NCBI RefSeq assembly: GCF_004349265.1
Contig: NZ_SMFL01000011.1
Location: 1 to 64,000, forward strand
Direction of reading: 5' to 3'
DNA: 64,000 bases
Origin: Dyadobacter psychrotolerans
GTDB lineage: Bacteria > Bacteroidota > Bacteroidia > Cytophagales > Spirosomataceae
This document shows, piece by piece, positions 42,664-52,900 of the stretch. Position 1 is the first letter of the stretch, and every line of letters starts with the position of its first letter. Under the pieces are notes generated by a model. It was not told the origin of the DNA and did no database searches. It was given only the letters and a program-made list of their open reading frames with translations. A program made the translations under genes and the position numbers.

Positions 42664-43527
42664 ATGAAAAAGAGCATATTGTTGTTTATGGGATTAACCC
42701 TCCTGGCATTTTTTGGCAAAGCCCAGGCACCAAAAGAGAATAGTTTGCTTTGGGAAATTACCGCTCCCGGACAAGCCAAACCGTCTTATCTTTTTGGTAC
42801 AATACATCTGATTTGCCCCGCCGACTTTTCGTTGAGTGATTCTCTGAAAATTGCGGTAGCAAAAACAGAACAGATTGCTCTTGAAGTTGACATGGACGAT
42901 CCTGGCATGATGGCGACGATGATGAAAACCATGAACATGAAAGATGGGAACGAATTAAAGAAACTGTTTTCAGAAACAGAATACAGCCGTCTTGCTCAGT
43001 TCTATAAAGATTCAGTCGGTATTGGTTTGGCCATGTTTGAAAAAGCCAAGCCATTTGTTTTGATGGGGCCATTGTTTAATTCAGTACTTGCCTGTCAACC
43101 ACAATCCTACGAAATGTCACTGGTAGAACTTGCAGGAAAGCAAAAATCGGAAGTGATCGGCTTGGAAACACTGGAAGAACAAATGGCCATCTTTGATACG
43201 ATTCCATATAAAGATCAGGTTAAAATGATTGTCATGATGATTGATAGTCTGCCTCAGGCCCGCAAAGAATTTAAGGCTCTTGTCGAGCTATATAAAAAAC
43301 AGGATGTCAACGGATTATACCAAATGACGATGAAAAGTGAATTCGGGATGGAAGGCAACGAAGAATTGATGTTGTTTGACAGGAATAAAAAATGGATTCC
43401 AAGAATCCAAAAAAGTATGGCTGAAAAACCTACATTCTTTGCAGTAGGCGCAGCACATTTGGGAGGAGAAAAAGGGGTGATTGCCTTATTGAGGAAGGAA
43501 GGATATAAAGTGAGAGCGATTCGATAA
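42664..43527 (+). CDS. TraB/GumN-family protein
   Basis: A 287-residue protein with a signal peptide (about 1-20, FFGKAQ). The TraB/GumN (TIKI-like) domain starts SLLWEITAPGQAKPSYLFGTIHLICPADF and ends FFAVGAAHLGGEKGVIALLRKEGYKVRAI; the GT-x-H and GAAHL-GG motifs carry the putative metal-site residues. Family members are proposed metalloproteases, but few are characterised. The gene starts 8 bp after the terminator of the M28 gene, so it is probably read mostly from a promoter inside the short gap or by read-through. Confidence 0.88.
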   Translation: MKKSILLFMGLTLLAFFGKAQAPKENSLLWEITAPGQAKPSYLFGTIHLICPADFSLSDSLKIAVAKTEQIALEVDMDDPGMMATMMKTMNMKDGNELKKLFSETEYSRLAQFYKDSVGIGLAMFEKAKPFVLMGPLFNSVLACQPQSYEMSLVELAGKQKSEVIGLETLEEQMAIFDTIPYKDQVKMIVMMIDSLPQARKEFKALVELYKKQDVNGLYQMTMKSEFGMEGNEELMLFDRNKKWIPRIQKSMAEKPTFFAVGAAHLGGEKGVIALLRKEGYKVRAIR

Positions 43528-43531
43528 GTTT

Positions 43532-43615
43532 TCACGCAAAGGTAAAGAAGTAAAACGCAAAGTACGCGGAGTTTTGCTTTGTATGCTTTGCGTCAATCTC
43601 TTCTGCTTTGCGTGA
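43532..43615. terminator. Long imperfect hairpin between convergent genes (REP-like)
   Basis: TCACGCAAAGGTAAAGAAG at the left pairs with CTCTTCTGCTTTGCGTGA at the right. Inside, ACGCAAAGTACGCGGAG faces TTTTGCTTTGTATGCTTTGCGT. It lies between the stops of the GumN gene (plus) and nuoN (minus) and can end both transcripts. The words ACGCAAAG and GCGGAGTT recall the element at 440-530. Confidence 0.7.
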
Positions 43616-43624
43616 GATAACCCT

Positions 43625-45088
43625 TTAAAAAGCCGAAATCCAGTGCATCAGCCATTCGGGTTTCAGGAAGAATGCAATGATAATTGTAACCAGCAAGCCT
43701 GCCATGATGTTTCCGGCAACCGCATTTATCCGGATTTTTGGTAATATTCCTGCTCCGACCTCTTTGAAGAAAAGCAGGTAAGGTAGCCGAAGATAATATG
43801 CCAGGGAAATCGCTGCATTAAGAATCCCGCCAATCAGCAACCATAACATCCAGGGAAATTGATGCTGGTGATAACTATCCCAAAGCGAAGAGAAAATTAG
43901 AAGTTTGGAAGTAAAACCTACCGTTGGAGGAAGCCCGGCCAGTGCGACCATTACAACCGTCAGTGAACCTGAAATCCACGTAAATTTCCTTCCCAACCCT
44001 TCAAAATCAGCAAGTGCCGTATCCGATTGCGGTGCGAGCAGATCGATCAGAAAAAAAGCAGCCATGTTGATAATCAGATATGCTGCTGTGTAAAAAACAG
44101 CTGTTTCAAATCCAAACCGGCTGTATGCAGCGATGCCTACCAGAAGATATCCCGCTTGTGCAATGGATGAATATGCCAACAACCGCCTCGCATTTGATTG
44201 CCACAATGCAGCAACATTCCCAACAGTTATACTGATAAGCGCAACCCCGCCCAGAATCGGGAAATAATGGGAAGGAAATATCCCGGCCAAGCGCATCAAT
44301 ACCAATATCACCGCAGCCTTTGGAGCAACTGATAAAAAGGAAACAAGTGGTGTAGGCGCGGCCTCATACACATCCGGCGTCCAGACATGAAACGGTACAA
44401 GGGAAAGTTTGAAAAGTAATCCGCCAATAGTCAGGACAATAACTGTGGTTATAACCAGGTCAGTGTTGTTTGAAAGTCCTATGGTCATTACCCGGCTGGT
44501 GATGTCCATAGTGCCGGTAAGTCCGTAAATAAAGGAAATGCCGTAAAGCATCACTGCGGAGCTTGCTGCACCAAAAAGGAGGTACTTAAGTCCGCCTTCC
44601 GCCGCTTTTTTGTACGGAGAAAGCGAAACCAGGATATAAGAGCTGATCGAAATAAGTTCAAGGGAAAGATAGATCGTCAGCAAATGTGTTGACATCGTCA
44701 GCAGATTCAGCCCGGCTACCGTTGCAATTAACAAGGCGTTAAACTCCGGTGGGAAATCGTATTTTAAAATCCGTACATGAATCAGTGTAAAAATCCAGGC
44801 AACGACAATCATCACCTTGAAAAAAACGGCCTGATGATCCAGAAATAACAAGGGGAAAAAGCGAAACGATGGTTTTTCGTTCCATTGCCCAAGCACCAGA
44901 ACGAGTGTGATCAGGCTACCGGTAAGAGCAAGCCTGTGTAACCAGCGGGATATTTCTTCTTTACTTAACCATTTCATCAACAGTATTTCGGAGAGAAGAA
45001 AAAAACAAAAGAACAAGCCAAGGAAGATTTCAGGACCTATTCCTGCAAGGCTTTGTCGTATATGTATAAGCTGTTCGTTAATATCCAA
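43625..45088 (-). CDS. nuoN: NADH-quinone oxidoreductase subunit N
   Basis: A 487-residue proton-translocating membrane subunit of complex I, with 14 hydrophobic segments. It has the antiporter-like core (LLTIYLSLELISISSYILVSLSPYKKAAEGGLKYLLFGAASSAVMLYGISFIYGLTGT; conserved Glu and Lys residues) and the later KLSLVPFHVWTPDVYEAAPTPLVSFLSVAPKAAV block. Length is normal. NuoN is usually the last gene of the nuo operon behind nuoM. Here no other nuo gene is on either side, and an exact Bacteroidota -7 box 24 bp upstream suggests it is transcribed alone. Confidence 0.93.
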   Translation of the reverse strand: MDINEQLIHIRQSLAGIGPEIFLGLFFCFFLLSEILLMKWLSKEEISRWLHRLALTGSLITLVLVLGQWNEKPSFRFFPLLFLDHQAVFFKVMIVVAWIFTLIHVRILKYDFPPEFNALLIATVAGLNLLTMSTHLLTIYLSLELISISSYILVSLSPYKKAAEGGLKYLLFGAASSAVMLYGISFIYGLTGTMDITSRVMTIGLSNNTDLVITTVIVLTIGGLLFKLSLVPFHVWTPDVYEAAPTPLVSFLSVAPKAAVILVLMRLAGIFPSHYFPILGGVALISITVGNVAALWQSNARRLLAYSSIAQAGYLLVGIAAYSRFGFETAVFYTAAYLIINMAAFFLIDLLAPQSDTALADFEGLGRKFTWISGSLTVVMVALAGLPPTVGFTSKLLIFSSLWDSYHQHQFPWMLWLLIGGILNAAISLAYYLRLPYLLFFKEVGAGILPKIRINAVAGNIMAGLLVTIIIAFFLKPEWLMHWISAF

Positions 45089-45111
45089 TTGAGCAGGTAC
45101 AATTTTTTAAG

Positions 45112-45119
45112 CAAAAGTA
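45112..45119 (-). promoter_or_regulatory. Candidate -7 box for nuoN
   Basis: On the minus strand TACTTTTG matches TAnnTTTG exactly, 24 bp before the nuoN start codon; no clear TTTG is seen at -33. Confidence 0.5.
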
Positions 45120-45244
45120 CATAAAGAAGGTAGGGATTCTAGGTGGTTAAAGGGAATAAAAAGGATGATATTTTACTTTTTTGATCGCGTTTATCCATGT
45201 TCTTCCTTTATGAAATCGAACTTTTAAAACTAAACAATCTTATT

Positions 45245-45901
45245 ATGAATTATTTACGCGGCATTTTATGTCTTTCGATACTTTTTTCGGGATCTGAAAT
45301 TATTGCTCAGGATTCAACCGGTCTGACAGGGATACCTTACCAGGAAACGGCCGATGGCGGCAATTCCTATCTGTTTAAAGAATGGTATTCTGGTTCTGTT
45401 CGTATGCAGGATGATAAGGTTTACGACGGCGTGCAGCTGCGTTATGATATCAAAAAGGACGAAATAGAGTTTAAAAAAGATTCTGCATTATACCGGATTT
45501 CGAATGGTGTACAGGAGTTTACAATTCCTTCCGGTACTGATTTATACATTTTCAGAAGCGGTTTCCCCGCCGGACAGGGACAGACTGCTAAGAGTTTTTA
45601 TCGTGTTATGTATGATGGAAATACCAAGCTTTTGAAAAAATATATAAGCCCGATCAGGGTGGAGAAAGCCAGTGCAACAAAGGAAATGGACCCGGATGCA
45701 AAACTTTATGTTGTGAAGGACAACAAATTATCAGCAGTAAAACTCAGTGATAAAAACAGCTTTTTAAAACTGCTTCCCGATGAAAAAAACAAGATGTTGT
45801 ATATTATTAAAGAACAGCAGCTGGATTTTGGTGCAGAAGATGATCTGGTAAGTTTACTTTCTGAGTACGATTCGTATAAGGCGGGGCGTGGGGGAAATTA
45901 A
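45245..45901 (+). CDS. Secreted hypothetical protein
   Basis: About 218 residues from the ATG at 45245, which gives a clean signal peptide (MNYLRGILCLSILFSGSEIIAQ). A start at 45197 would place 16 residues ahead of it. The mature part is hydrophilic, predicted beta-rich (GNSYLFKEWYSGSVRMQDDKVYDGVQLRYDIKKDEIEF, YRISNGVQEFTIPSGTDLYIFRSGF). No domain is recognised, and no catalytic pattern or lipobox is visible. It is probably periplasmic or outer-membrane associated. Alone on its strand, between nuoN (divergent) and the phosphodiesterase (convergent). Confidence 0.7.
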   Translation: MNYLRGILCLSILFSGSEIIAQDSTGLTGIPYQETADGGNSYLFKEWYSGSVRMQDDKVYDGVQLRYDIKKDEIEFKKDSALYRISNGVQEFTIPSGTDLYIFRSGFPAGQGQTAKSFYRVMYDGNTKLLKKYISPIRVEKASATKEMDPDAKLYVVKDNKLSAVKLSDKNSFLKLLPDEKNKMLYIIKEQQLDFGAEDDLVSLLSEYDSYKAGRGGN

Positions 45902-45911
45902 CCTCTAATAA

Positions 45912-45944
45912 AGACTTTCCAGGTCTTTGAAACCTGGAAAGTCT
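45912..45944. terminator. Bidirectional terminator
   Basis: AGACTTTCCAGGT (45912-45924) and ACCTGGAAAGTCT (45932-45944) are perfect reverse complements around CTTTGAA. They lie between two convergent genes, but only short T/A runs flank the stem. Confidence 0.75.
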
Positions 45945-45964
45945 AAAAGTCTACTGAAGAACTG

Positions 45965-47209
45965 TTACTCAACAATCCACTGATTCAGGTTGTTATATTT
46001 AGCTTCAACTACAATTTTATGAAAGCCTTTGGGCAGTTTCGAAATGTCGAGGTCAGCTTTACCATTGGTTACCGGTAGCTCATCCATCAGCAGGTAAAGA
46101 TCTCTTTCGCCTTTCTTAAAATAGTTGGTGGTAGACATCCATATTTTTACGTTCCCTTCCTTATCAAGTACATTCCAGGAAACGCCTATTTTGCTTCCCT
46201 CTTTTTTAACAACCGGCTGATTGATCGAAACTTTGCCGGTAAGCGAAACGCCATCAATCTCAAATGCCTGCTCTTTAGGAATATTAATGCTCATGTGCCT
46301 GGCAAGTGTTGGCATAATGTCCACAACTCCCGGTGTGAAAGCACCTGCTGTACCTTTAAAATTAGCATTCAGGTTTTTTGCGTTTGTTACAATCCACGTG
46401 TCTCTTTCCCGGTCCGACTGCCCGCCGTGCCCTTTGCCTGCTTTCGGATCACGTCCATGGTCGGTGGTGATTACGATCAGCCAGTCTTCATTAAAGTTTT
46501 TCTCCCGATATTGAATCGCTTTGTACAGTCGCCCCATTTGATCGTCCATCATTTGGATCGCTTTGTGAAACTGGTCGCTGTCGCCATGTCGGTGACCCAT
46601 GTCATCGGTGTATTCCAGATACACCCACGACAGATCCGGCGCATCGCTTCGAATGTAGCTTGCAGCCTCATCTACAACCTTTTCGTCAATTTTATGTATG
46701 TATTCAGCCTGTTTATCATGCGGAAAGTGAATGGTATCAAGCTCAAAACCGTCAAAAGGATAATCGATACGTAATCTGTCTGTCTGAGGTAAACCATCAC
46801 CGATCAGTTTTGTGCGGTTGTCGAGCCAGGTTGAAAACACGGCGCTTCTTTTTTCAGGATATTGTTCTTCAAAAAAGCGAAAAATCGTCCAGTACTGGTA
46901 ATTGGGATCTTTAATATCGTTGTCCCATACGTTGTGTTTATTTACCCAGGTTCCTGTTAAAAGACTGTTGTATCCAACTGCGGAAATGGTAGGCGTTTGT
47001 GAATAGGTTCCTTTTCCTCCTCCAACATGTGCGCGTGTGAAGCCACCTGCTTTTGCGATAATGTCGAGATTTGGTTTAGAGATTTTCTCAATCACATCTC
47101 CCGAAATACCATCTACAATTACAAATAATGCCTTTTTTTGTTTGGATTGGGCTTGTCCAGAATTAACACAGGTAACAAAAAGCGCAAAAGCAATCAGGAT
47201 TTTTTTCAT
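45965..47209 (-). CDS. Secreted alkaline-phosphatase-superfamily phosphodiesterase/nucleotide pyrophosphatase
   Basis: A 414-residue exported hydrolase (signal peptide about 1-20, VNSGQAQ). It has the first metal site KALFVIVDGISGDVI, the nucleophile region SQTPTISAVGYNSLLTGTWVNKHNVWDN, DDMGHRHG, and TTDHGRDPKAGKGHGGQSDRERDTW, the type I phosphodiesterase (NPP/PglZ-like) pattern. It would split phosphomonoesters or diesters in the periplasm. It is the last gene of a run on the minus strand that starts with SusC and SusD and includes a calcineurin-like phosphoesterase, suggesting joint uptake and dephosphorylation of an organic phosphate. Confidence 0.88.
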   Translation of the reverse strand: MKKILIAFALFVTCVNSGQAQSKQKKALFVIVDGISGDVIEKISKPNLDIIAKAGGFTRAHVGGGKGTYSQTPTISAVGYNSLLTGTWVNKHNVWDNDIKDPNYQYWTIFRFFEEQYPEKRSAVFSTWLDNRTKLIGDGLPQTDRLRIDYPFDGFELDTIHFPHDKQAEYIHKIDEKVVDEAASYIRSDAPDLSWVYLEYTDDMGHRHGDSDQFHKAIQMMDDQMGRLYKAIQYREKNFNEDWLIVITTDHGRDPKAGKGHGGQSDRERDTWIVTNAKNLNANFKGTAGAFTPGVVDIMPTLARHMSINIPKEQAFEIDGVSLTGKVSINQPVVKKEGSKIGVSWNVLDKEGNVKIWMSTTNYFKKGERDLYLLMDELPVTNGKADLDISKLPKGFHKIVVEAKYNNLNQWIVE

Positions 47210-47263
47210 ATTTAAATATTATTTCTAAAAAGGAATAGTCTTAATTTTTGGCCAAAATAGGCA

Positions 47264-48160
47264 TTAAAAGGCGTGTGGAAAATACGTGTTGCTAACAGTG
47301 CCGTCGGCATATAATTTTAAGATAGCATATCCTGGTGGTGTTTCCTGATAATAGTTTGGGCCAGCAGATTCGGCATCGCCTTTGCCCCACCAAAAACCGC
47401 TCACAGCTCCGTTGCAGCAGTACTTTACTCCATTGTACTCCGTCTGATCCTGTAAATGCTGATGTCCGCTCAGACAAATCCTCACTTTGTCTTTATGTTT
47501 GTAAAATAAAGATTTTAGTTTTTTAAAATCAGAATGGCCGCCTCCAACCAGAATGGGCGTTGCTCCGAGAATAGGGTAGTGGGACATGATTAGTACAGGG
47601 GTTTTCTCCGGTAGTTTTTCGAGATCATCGGAAAGCCAGTTAAACTGATCTTCATCAAGTGATACATTTTTATTATTTCCATCCAGGATGATAAAATGCC
47701 AGTCCTCTTTTGAAAAACTATAAAACCGGTTTGGTACGTTCAGTCGTTTAACCACATATTCCTTTCCATACATTTCGTCTGACTTGTTACCGCCTGCCCA
47801 CCAGGGATCGTGATTCCCGATGCAGCTATGCATTTCGTAATGCGCTTTTGTGTTTTTTACACAATCATCCCAGATCGCCCACTGCGCCAGCATTTGTTCA
47901 CGGGTTACGTTGTCGTAATCTGCTGCATGTATGGAATCTCCGCCGTTCAGGAAGAAGTCTACCTTATGCTTTTTTACTTCTTCAAGACATTTTTTAAAAC
48001 GCGCAGGAGCATTGTCGCCTTCACGAATGTGTACGTCCGTAATGTGCGCAACGGTAAGTGCAGGTTTTCGTTCAGTTATTTGTTCAGACTGCGAAAGGGG
48101 AGCAACCGCAGCTGCTCCCGTCCAGAGTCCTGTTTTTTTAATCCAGTTTCGCCTGTTCAT
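47264..48160 (-). CDS. Calcineurin-like metallophosphoesterase with Tat-like signal
   Basis: A protein of about 298 residues. MNRRNWIKKTGLWTGAAAVAPL at the start carries a twin-arginine motif and a hydrophobic stretch, so it may be exported folded; a start three codons upstream (48169) is also possible. All five metallophosphoesterase motifs are visible: HITDVHI, NGGDSIH, GNHDPWW, SHYPILG and SGHQHLQD. It lies 13-22 bp after the SusD gene and 54 bp before the phosphodiesterase gene on the same strand, so the four genes probably form one operon. Confidence 0.88.
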   Translation of the reverse strand: MNRRNWIKKTGLWTGAAAVAPLSQSEQITERKPALTVAHITDVHIREGDNAPARFKKCLEEVKKHKVDFFLNGGDSIHAADYDNVTREQMLAQWAIWDDCVKNTKAHYEMHSCIGNHDPWWAGGNKSDEMYGKEYVVKRLNVPNRFYSFSKEDWHFIILDGNNKNVSLDEDQFNWLSDDLEKLPEKTPVLIMSHYPILGATPILVGGGHSDFKKLKSLFYKHKDKVRICLSGHQHLQDQTEYNGVKYCCNGAVSGFWWGKGDAESAGPNYYQETPPGYAILKLYADGTVSNTYFPHAF

Positions 48161-48182
48161 TTTACTCAATTAGGTAATCAGA

Positions 48183-49970
48183 TTACCAGCCAAATATTTG
48201 TTTTAACGACGGGTTAAGAAGAATCTGTTGCTGAGGAACAGGGCGGTAATAATATTTAGGTTCCTCAAATTTTCGTGGTGCCGTTTCGGTTACCAAAGCG
48301 CCTCCTGCCAAACCGTTCTTTAAATATACAGTCACATCTTCGCCGATGGCTCCTGCTTTGTAATAAATGAGCGTTACGCCGAGCGAGTTTTTTGCTTTTT
48401 GAGCTTCCACAGGAATTGAAGAACTTTTGTCAATCAGAATAATATCCTCAATGCCATCACCGGTCAAGTCATATTTTCCAAGTCCTGCGAAATACATTCC
48501 TTCTGGTATATTGGTCAGAAGTTTCCCTGCCTGCCATCTCATCAGGTCGTCATATCTGGAATTTTCAAAAGCAAATTCAACTCTGCGTTCACGTCTTATC
48601 TCCAGTATAACACCTTTATTGGCTCCGGATAAATTTGGGTACTTTTGAGCTTGTACGGCATCTGGGTTGGCATTTGAAACCGTTAAACTAAGGTCCGGCA
48701 TATTAGCCCGTTTTCTTAACAAGTTAACAGATTGGTCAAGATGCGCCTGAGTAAGTGTTCCCAATTCGGCCAGCGCTTCAGCATAAATGAGTAAGGCTTC
48801 TGCATAGCGATACACCGGGAAGTCAACGCCATTAATGATTGTGCCATCTGTATTATTCAGATAACCTTTTAACTGATGGTAACCAGTGAAGTTTTTATTC
48901 AATCTTTGAACATAAGGTAACAGATCAGGTTGTCTTACCCAACCCGGATATACAATTGTCTGCGACATACGCGGATCCCGGTTTTCGAATTCTTTTACAA
49001 AACTGAATTGTTGATAGCCGGCTACATCCGTAAAACGACTTCCGTCTTTCATCAGATACGTCTGAATGAGATCCCTTGCCGGAGATTGTTCATATTCGCC
49101 GAATACTCCCGTATTTACATTTTGAGTTCTGTTTTTTGTTTGATCAAAAACATTAGTAAGAATCACCTCGGTATTATTTAGTATATCCTGGCTGTTGAAA
49201 AGCGTTGCGTAATCCTGTGCCGGTTTTCCGGTATTATAAATTGAAAACTTACCTGACGACCTGATTTCTCCGGCAACTGCAGCCGCTTTTTCCAGAAATT
49301 TGTTCGCCGTACTTTGTAGATTCAGTTCCGAATGATATTTGCGGTAGGTGCCTTCATACAAAGCAATCCGCGCATAAAGCATTTTAGCTGCCCATTTTCC
49401 CGGTGTTCCGGTTCGTACTTTTTCACGGACATTATTGGAAGCGAATTCCAGGTCAGCCATGACACTGTCCATGACCATGGCGCGTGAGTCCTGCGTTTTA
49501 TACAATTCCTCGTCTCCCGGATTGAGTGTTTTGGAAAACCAGGGTACATCTGAATACCTTTTCACTTTTCCCATGTAAAACTCAGCACGGTAATATTTGG
49601 CAAGACCCGCGTAGTGATTTTTTACATCGGCAGATACGGCTGCTTTTTGATAATTATTTAAAAAGTAATTAATGTTCCGTAACCGGCCCCAATCCCAGCC
49701 CGAGTTTATGTTTTGAGCAGTAGGCGTTCCCACCATAATCGTTTTCATCTCAACGGCTCCTGTAGTCGCTGCATTGTCTGTACTCTGATCGTTGAGATAA
49801 GAATTGCGGTCGGGCAGCGAAAGCAGTCCGTTTATGTATAAAGAAAGATCCTCTTCGGTATTAAAAAATAATTCCGGTGAAATCGATGTCTGCGGGAAAC
49901 GGTTGAGGTCTTCACAGGCCGACAAACCGCAAAGAAGCCCCAGGATAATAAAAAATGAATATTTTTTCAT
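48183..49970 (-). CDS. SusD/RagB-family nutrient-binding outer-membrane lipoprotein
   Basis: A surface lipoprotein of about 595 residues that caps a SusC channel and binds its ligand. The ATG at 49970 gives a lipobox (MKKYSFFIILGLLCGLSAC, Cys19); a frame extension to 50132 overlaps the SusC gene and makes no signal. SusD features are DLNRFPQTSISPELFFNTEEDL at the mature N-terminus, helical TPR-like repeats, and the C-terminal DFPVYRYAEALLIYAEALAELG and LEIRRERRVEFAFENSRYDDLMRW segment. SusC lies 25 bp upstream. The two phosphoesterase genes downstream suggest a phosphorylated ligand instead of a glycan; this is inference. Confidence 0.93.
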   Translation of the reverse strand: MKKYSFFIILGLLCGLSACEDLNRFPQTSISPELFFNTEEDLSLYINGLLSLPDRNSYLNDQSTDNAATTGAVEMKTIMVGTPTAQNINSGWDWGRLRNINYFLNNYQKAAVSADVKNHYAGLAKYYRAEFYMGKVKRYSDVPWFSKTLNPGDEELYKTQDSRAMVMDSVMADLEFASNNVREKVRTGTPGKWAAKMLYARIALYEGTYRKYHSELNLQSTANKFLEKAAAVAGEIRSSGKFSIYNTGKPAQDYATLFNSQDILNNTEVILTNVFDQTKNRTQNVNTGVFGEYEQSPARDLIQTYLMKDGSRFTDVAGYQQFSFVKEFENRDPRMSQTIVYPGWVRQPDLLPYVQRLNKNFTGYHQLKGYLNNTDGTIINGVDFPVYRYAEALLIYAEALAELGTLTQAHLDQSVNLLRKRANMPDLSLTVSNANPDAVQAQKYPNLSGANKGVILEIRRERRVEFAFENSRYDDLMRWQAGKLLTNIPEGMYFAGLGKYDLTGDGIEDIILIDKSSSIPVEAQKAKNSLGVTLIYYKAGAIGEDVTVYLKNGLAGGALVTETAPRKFEEPKYYYRPVPQQQILLNPSLKQIFGW

Positions 49971-49995
49971 GATTATGAATATTAATATTTTGAGA

Positions 49996-52900
49996 TCAAA
50001 ATTCGATGTTAAGTCCAACGGCCATTTTTCTTTGGAAAGGGTACGTCCAGGCAGATGGTCCCGCGTTGACCGCTTCCGGGTCGATGAATTTTTTGATCTT
50101 TGAAAATTCAAAAATGTTTTCGCCCGTGACAAAAATCCTGAACCGCTGAATGTTCGCTTTTCTCAAAAGTGATGATGGTAAGGTGTAGCCCAGTGTCACA
50201 TTTTTAACACGAAGATAGGCACCGCTCAAAAGGTATTTGGTTTGGGGAATGTCTAATCCGTTACCTTCATTGGCATCTGCCAGCCACGACTGCATGATCG
50301 GATACTGAGGATTTAGATTTGCGTCCGCCAGCCCTGCTGCGATATAGGAAGCAGAGTGTTTGGCTCTGTCCTGATCAGAGTCCGCCGTTGCGCGGTAGTA
50401 ATCAAGATGCCATGGATAAACATTTGCATAAGGCTGCTGATAAGGTCCCCAGAATAAGTAATGATGTGGATAGTAATCACTTTTTAAAACACCTTGCAGG
50501 AAAACAGAGGCGTCGAAACCGTTCCAGTCTGCACTTAAATTAAAGCCAATCCGATAACGTTGCGTACTGTTACCAATCACTTTCATGTCCTTCGGATCCT
50601 TTGTGGTTAACCCCTTTTCAATTTTACCGTCACCGTTTAAGTCCTTGTATTTAGGCCATCCCGGTTTGATTTCAAGTGCTCCCCATGGAATAATTGCAGA
50701 TTCATCCAGCTCTGCGATTTCCTTTTCATCTTTGAAAAATCCGTCACTTTCCAGTCCCCATATTTCACCTAAATCCTGCCCGACGCGGTAGCTGGAAAAC
50801 AATCCTTGTTCATTTTTAAATTTGGTGATCTTTGATTTCGAGTCGGATAAAACAAGTTTTGCCTCAAATGACAATGGTTTTGCACCAACGGAATACGAAT
50901 CATGATATGCCAGCGACATTTCCCAGCCTTTTGTTCTCAAATCCGCAGAGTTTTGCGCGGGAGGTGTTACTCCTAATACACCTGGTAATTCCTCTCCCGG
51001 GACCAGCATGCCGGTTGTATTTCTTACAAAATAATCGTAGGTAAGGAGAATCTTATTTTTCAACAAACCCAAATCTCCGCCAAAATTCATGGTAGAAACC
51101 CGTTCCCAGGTATATGTATTAGGGTCGATTCGTAAAATGGGTGCATTGCTGATAATACTTCGCTGTGTTCCGTCAATTAAATAACTTGACAGCCCGGTTG
51201 GCAAAGTTTGTAAATATCCAAAGTCTTCTACATTTTGATTCCCAAGGTCGCCATAGGAAGTTCTGAACTTAAGAGTAGACACAGTAGGGTTGAGAACGGC
51301 TAAGAATTTTTCTGAGCTGGCAATCCAGGCTCCTGAGATAGATGGGAAAAACCCCCAGCGGCGTAAAGTAGGAAAACGTGAAGAGCCATCTTCACGGCCA
51401 TTAAATTCCAGTATATACCGGTCATTCAGCGTATAATTAATCCTGCCAAAAAAACTTCTTGTGGCATATGCTTTATATCCTGAAGTTATCCTCATATCAC
51501 CGGTAGTTAAACCGATATAGGGCAACGAAGAGGAAATTAGTTGATCACGCCGCGATGTAACAGTACTGTATGAATAGCTTTCCTGATTATATCCTCCTAA
51601 CAAGCTGATCGAATGAATTCCGAAATCTTTTCTGTAATTGGCATAAAGGTTGATCACATTATTTTTTATATCACCCTTAGTCTCCGTTACATATCCGTTT
51701 CCTCCTTCTTCACGGATATCGGCAGGCCCGTAACCTATTTTGTATTTACGTGAATTGGCACTGTAATTCCACATTTCTTTTTTGAAGCTGGCATCGCCAT
51801 TGATCTGAAGATCTCCTTTGAAAAAAGTAGCAACTCCGCTCATGATATTTTGCAGACCAAACATATTTTCCTGGTTATTACCACCGTCGACGAGCTGTGC
51901 AGCCAGTTTTCCGGCAGCTGAGTTTGCCCAGGTTCCATCCGGATTTTGTGCTACATCGGTAGGTTTTAAGTAATACAGGTCGGTAATACTGGCAAGCGGT
52001 GTTTCTTTTTTTGTTTGATAAATGGACAAATTGTTATCAATTTTTAGCCATTTCAATGGTGAAAAGTTAACGCGGGCTTTTAAACCATACCGGTTCCAAT
52101 AGTCTGCAGCTAGTTTATTTAGTCCATTTTCCTTGGTGTAATCTGCCGATAAATAGTAACCGATTGGCATCTCGTTCACCTTCGCACCACCGCTGAAAGT
52201 AAGGCTGTGTTTCTGAGAAAAACCGGATTTATTAAAAAAGTAATCATACCAATCGCTGTTTCCCATGTAAGCCCATTTGGTAGGATCGGAGGGGTCAAGC
52301 CGGGTATCGGGAAGAGATGGATTATCCGAGCGTTCCTTTGCCCATTTATAATATTCATCAGAATAATTAACATAATCCCAGGGCGTATTGTCGGTTGAGG
52401 TTTCCAGAACACGGGAAAATATGTAAGGGTCTGTAACCGGTTTTGGCAGAATAGTTGGTTTTCCCCAAGAAAAATAAGTATTGTAACTGATTGACTGACG
52501 CCCTGTTCCACCTTGTTTGGTTGTAATTAATATCACGCCAAAAGCCGCCCTTGCCCCATAAATTGCCGCCGAAGCAGCGTCACGCAAAACCGTGAAGGAG
52601 GCAATATCGGAAGGATTAAGCCTTAGCAAATCAAATCCGTCGGATGCAGGAATTCCGTCAATGACAATCAACGGAGAACCGCCGTTAATTGAAGTAAAAC
52701 CACGAATGTTGATAGCCGGAACTGCTCCGGGCTGACCTCCACCATAGGTAATGTTAAGTCCGGGGCTTATTCCCTGCAAGCCCTGCATGACGTTCGCAAT
52801 CGGTCGCGCCTCAAGTTGTTTTCCTGAAATCTGGTCAACGGCTCCGGCAATGTTGATTTTTTTTTGTGTACCAAAACCGACGATAATTGTTTCTTCCAGG

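Noticed and set aside
46295..46774. Plus-strand open frame of 159 codons
   Set aside because: Antisense within the phosphodiesterase, Cys/His-rich shadow without a family pattern.
49971..50132. N-terminal extension of the SusD frame
   Set aside because: It overlaps the SusC coding end and precedes a good lipoprotein signal starting at 49970.
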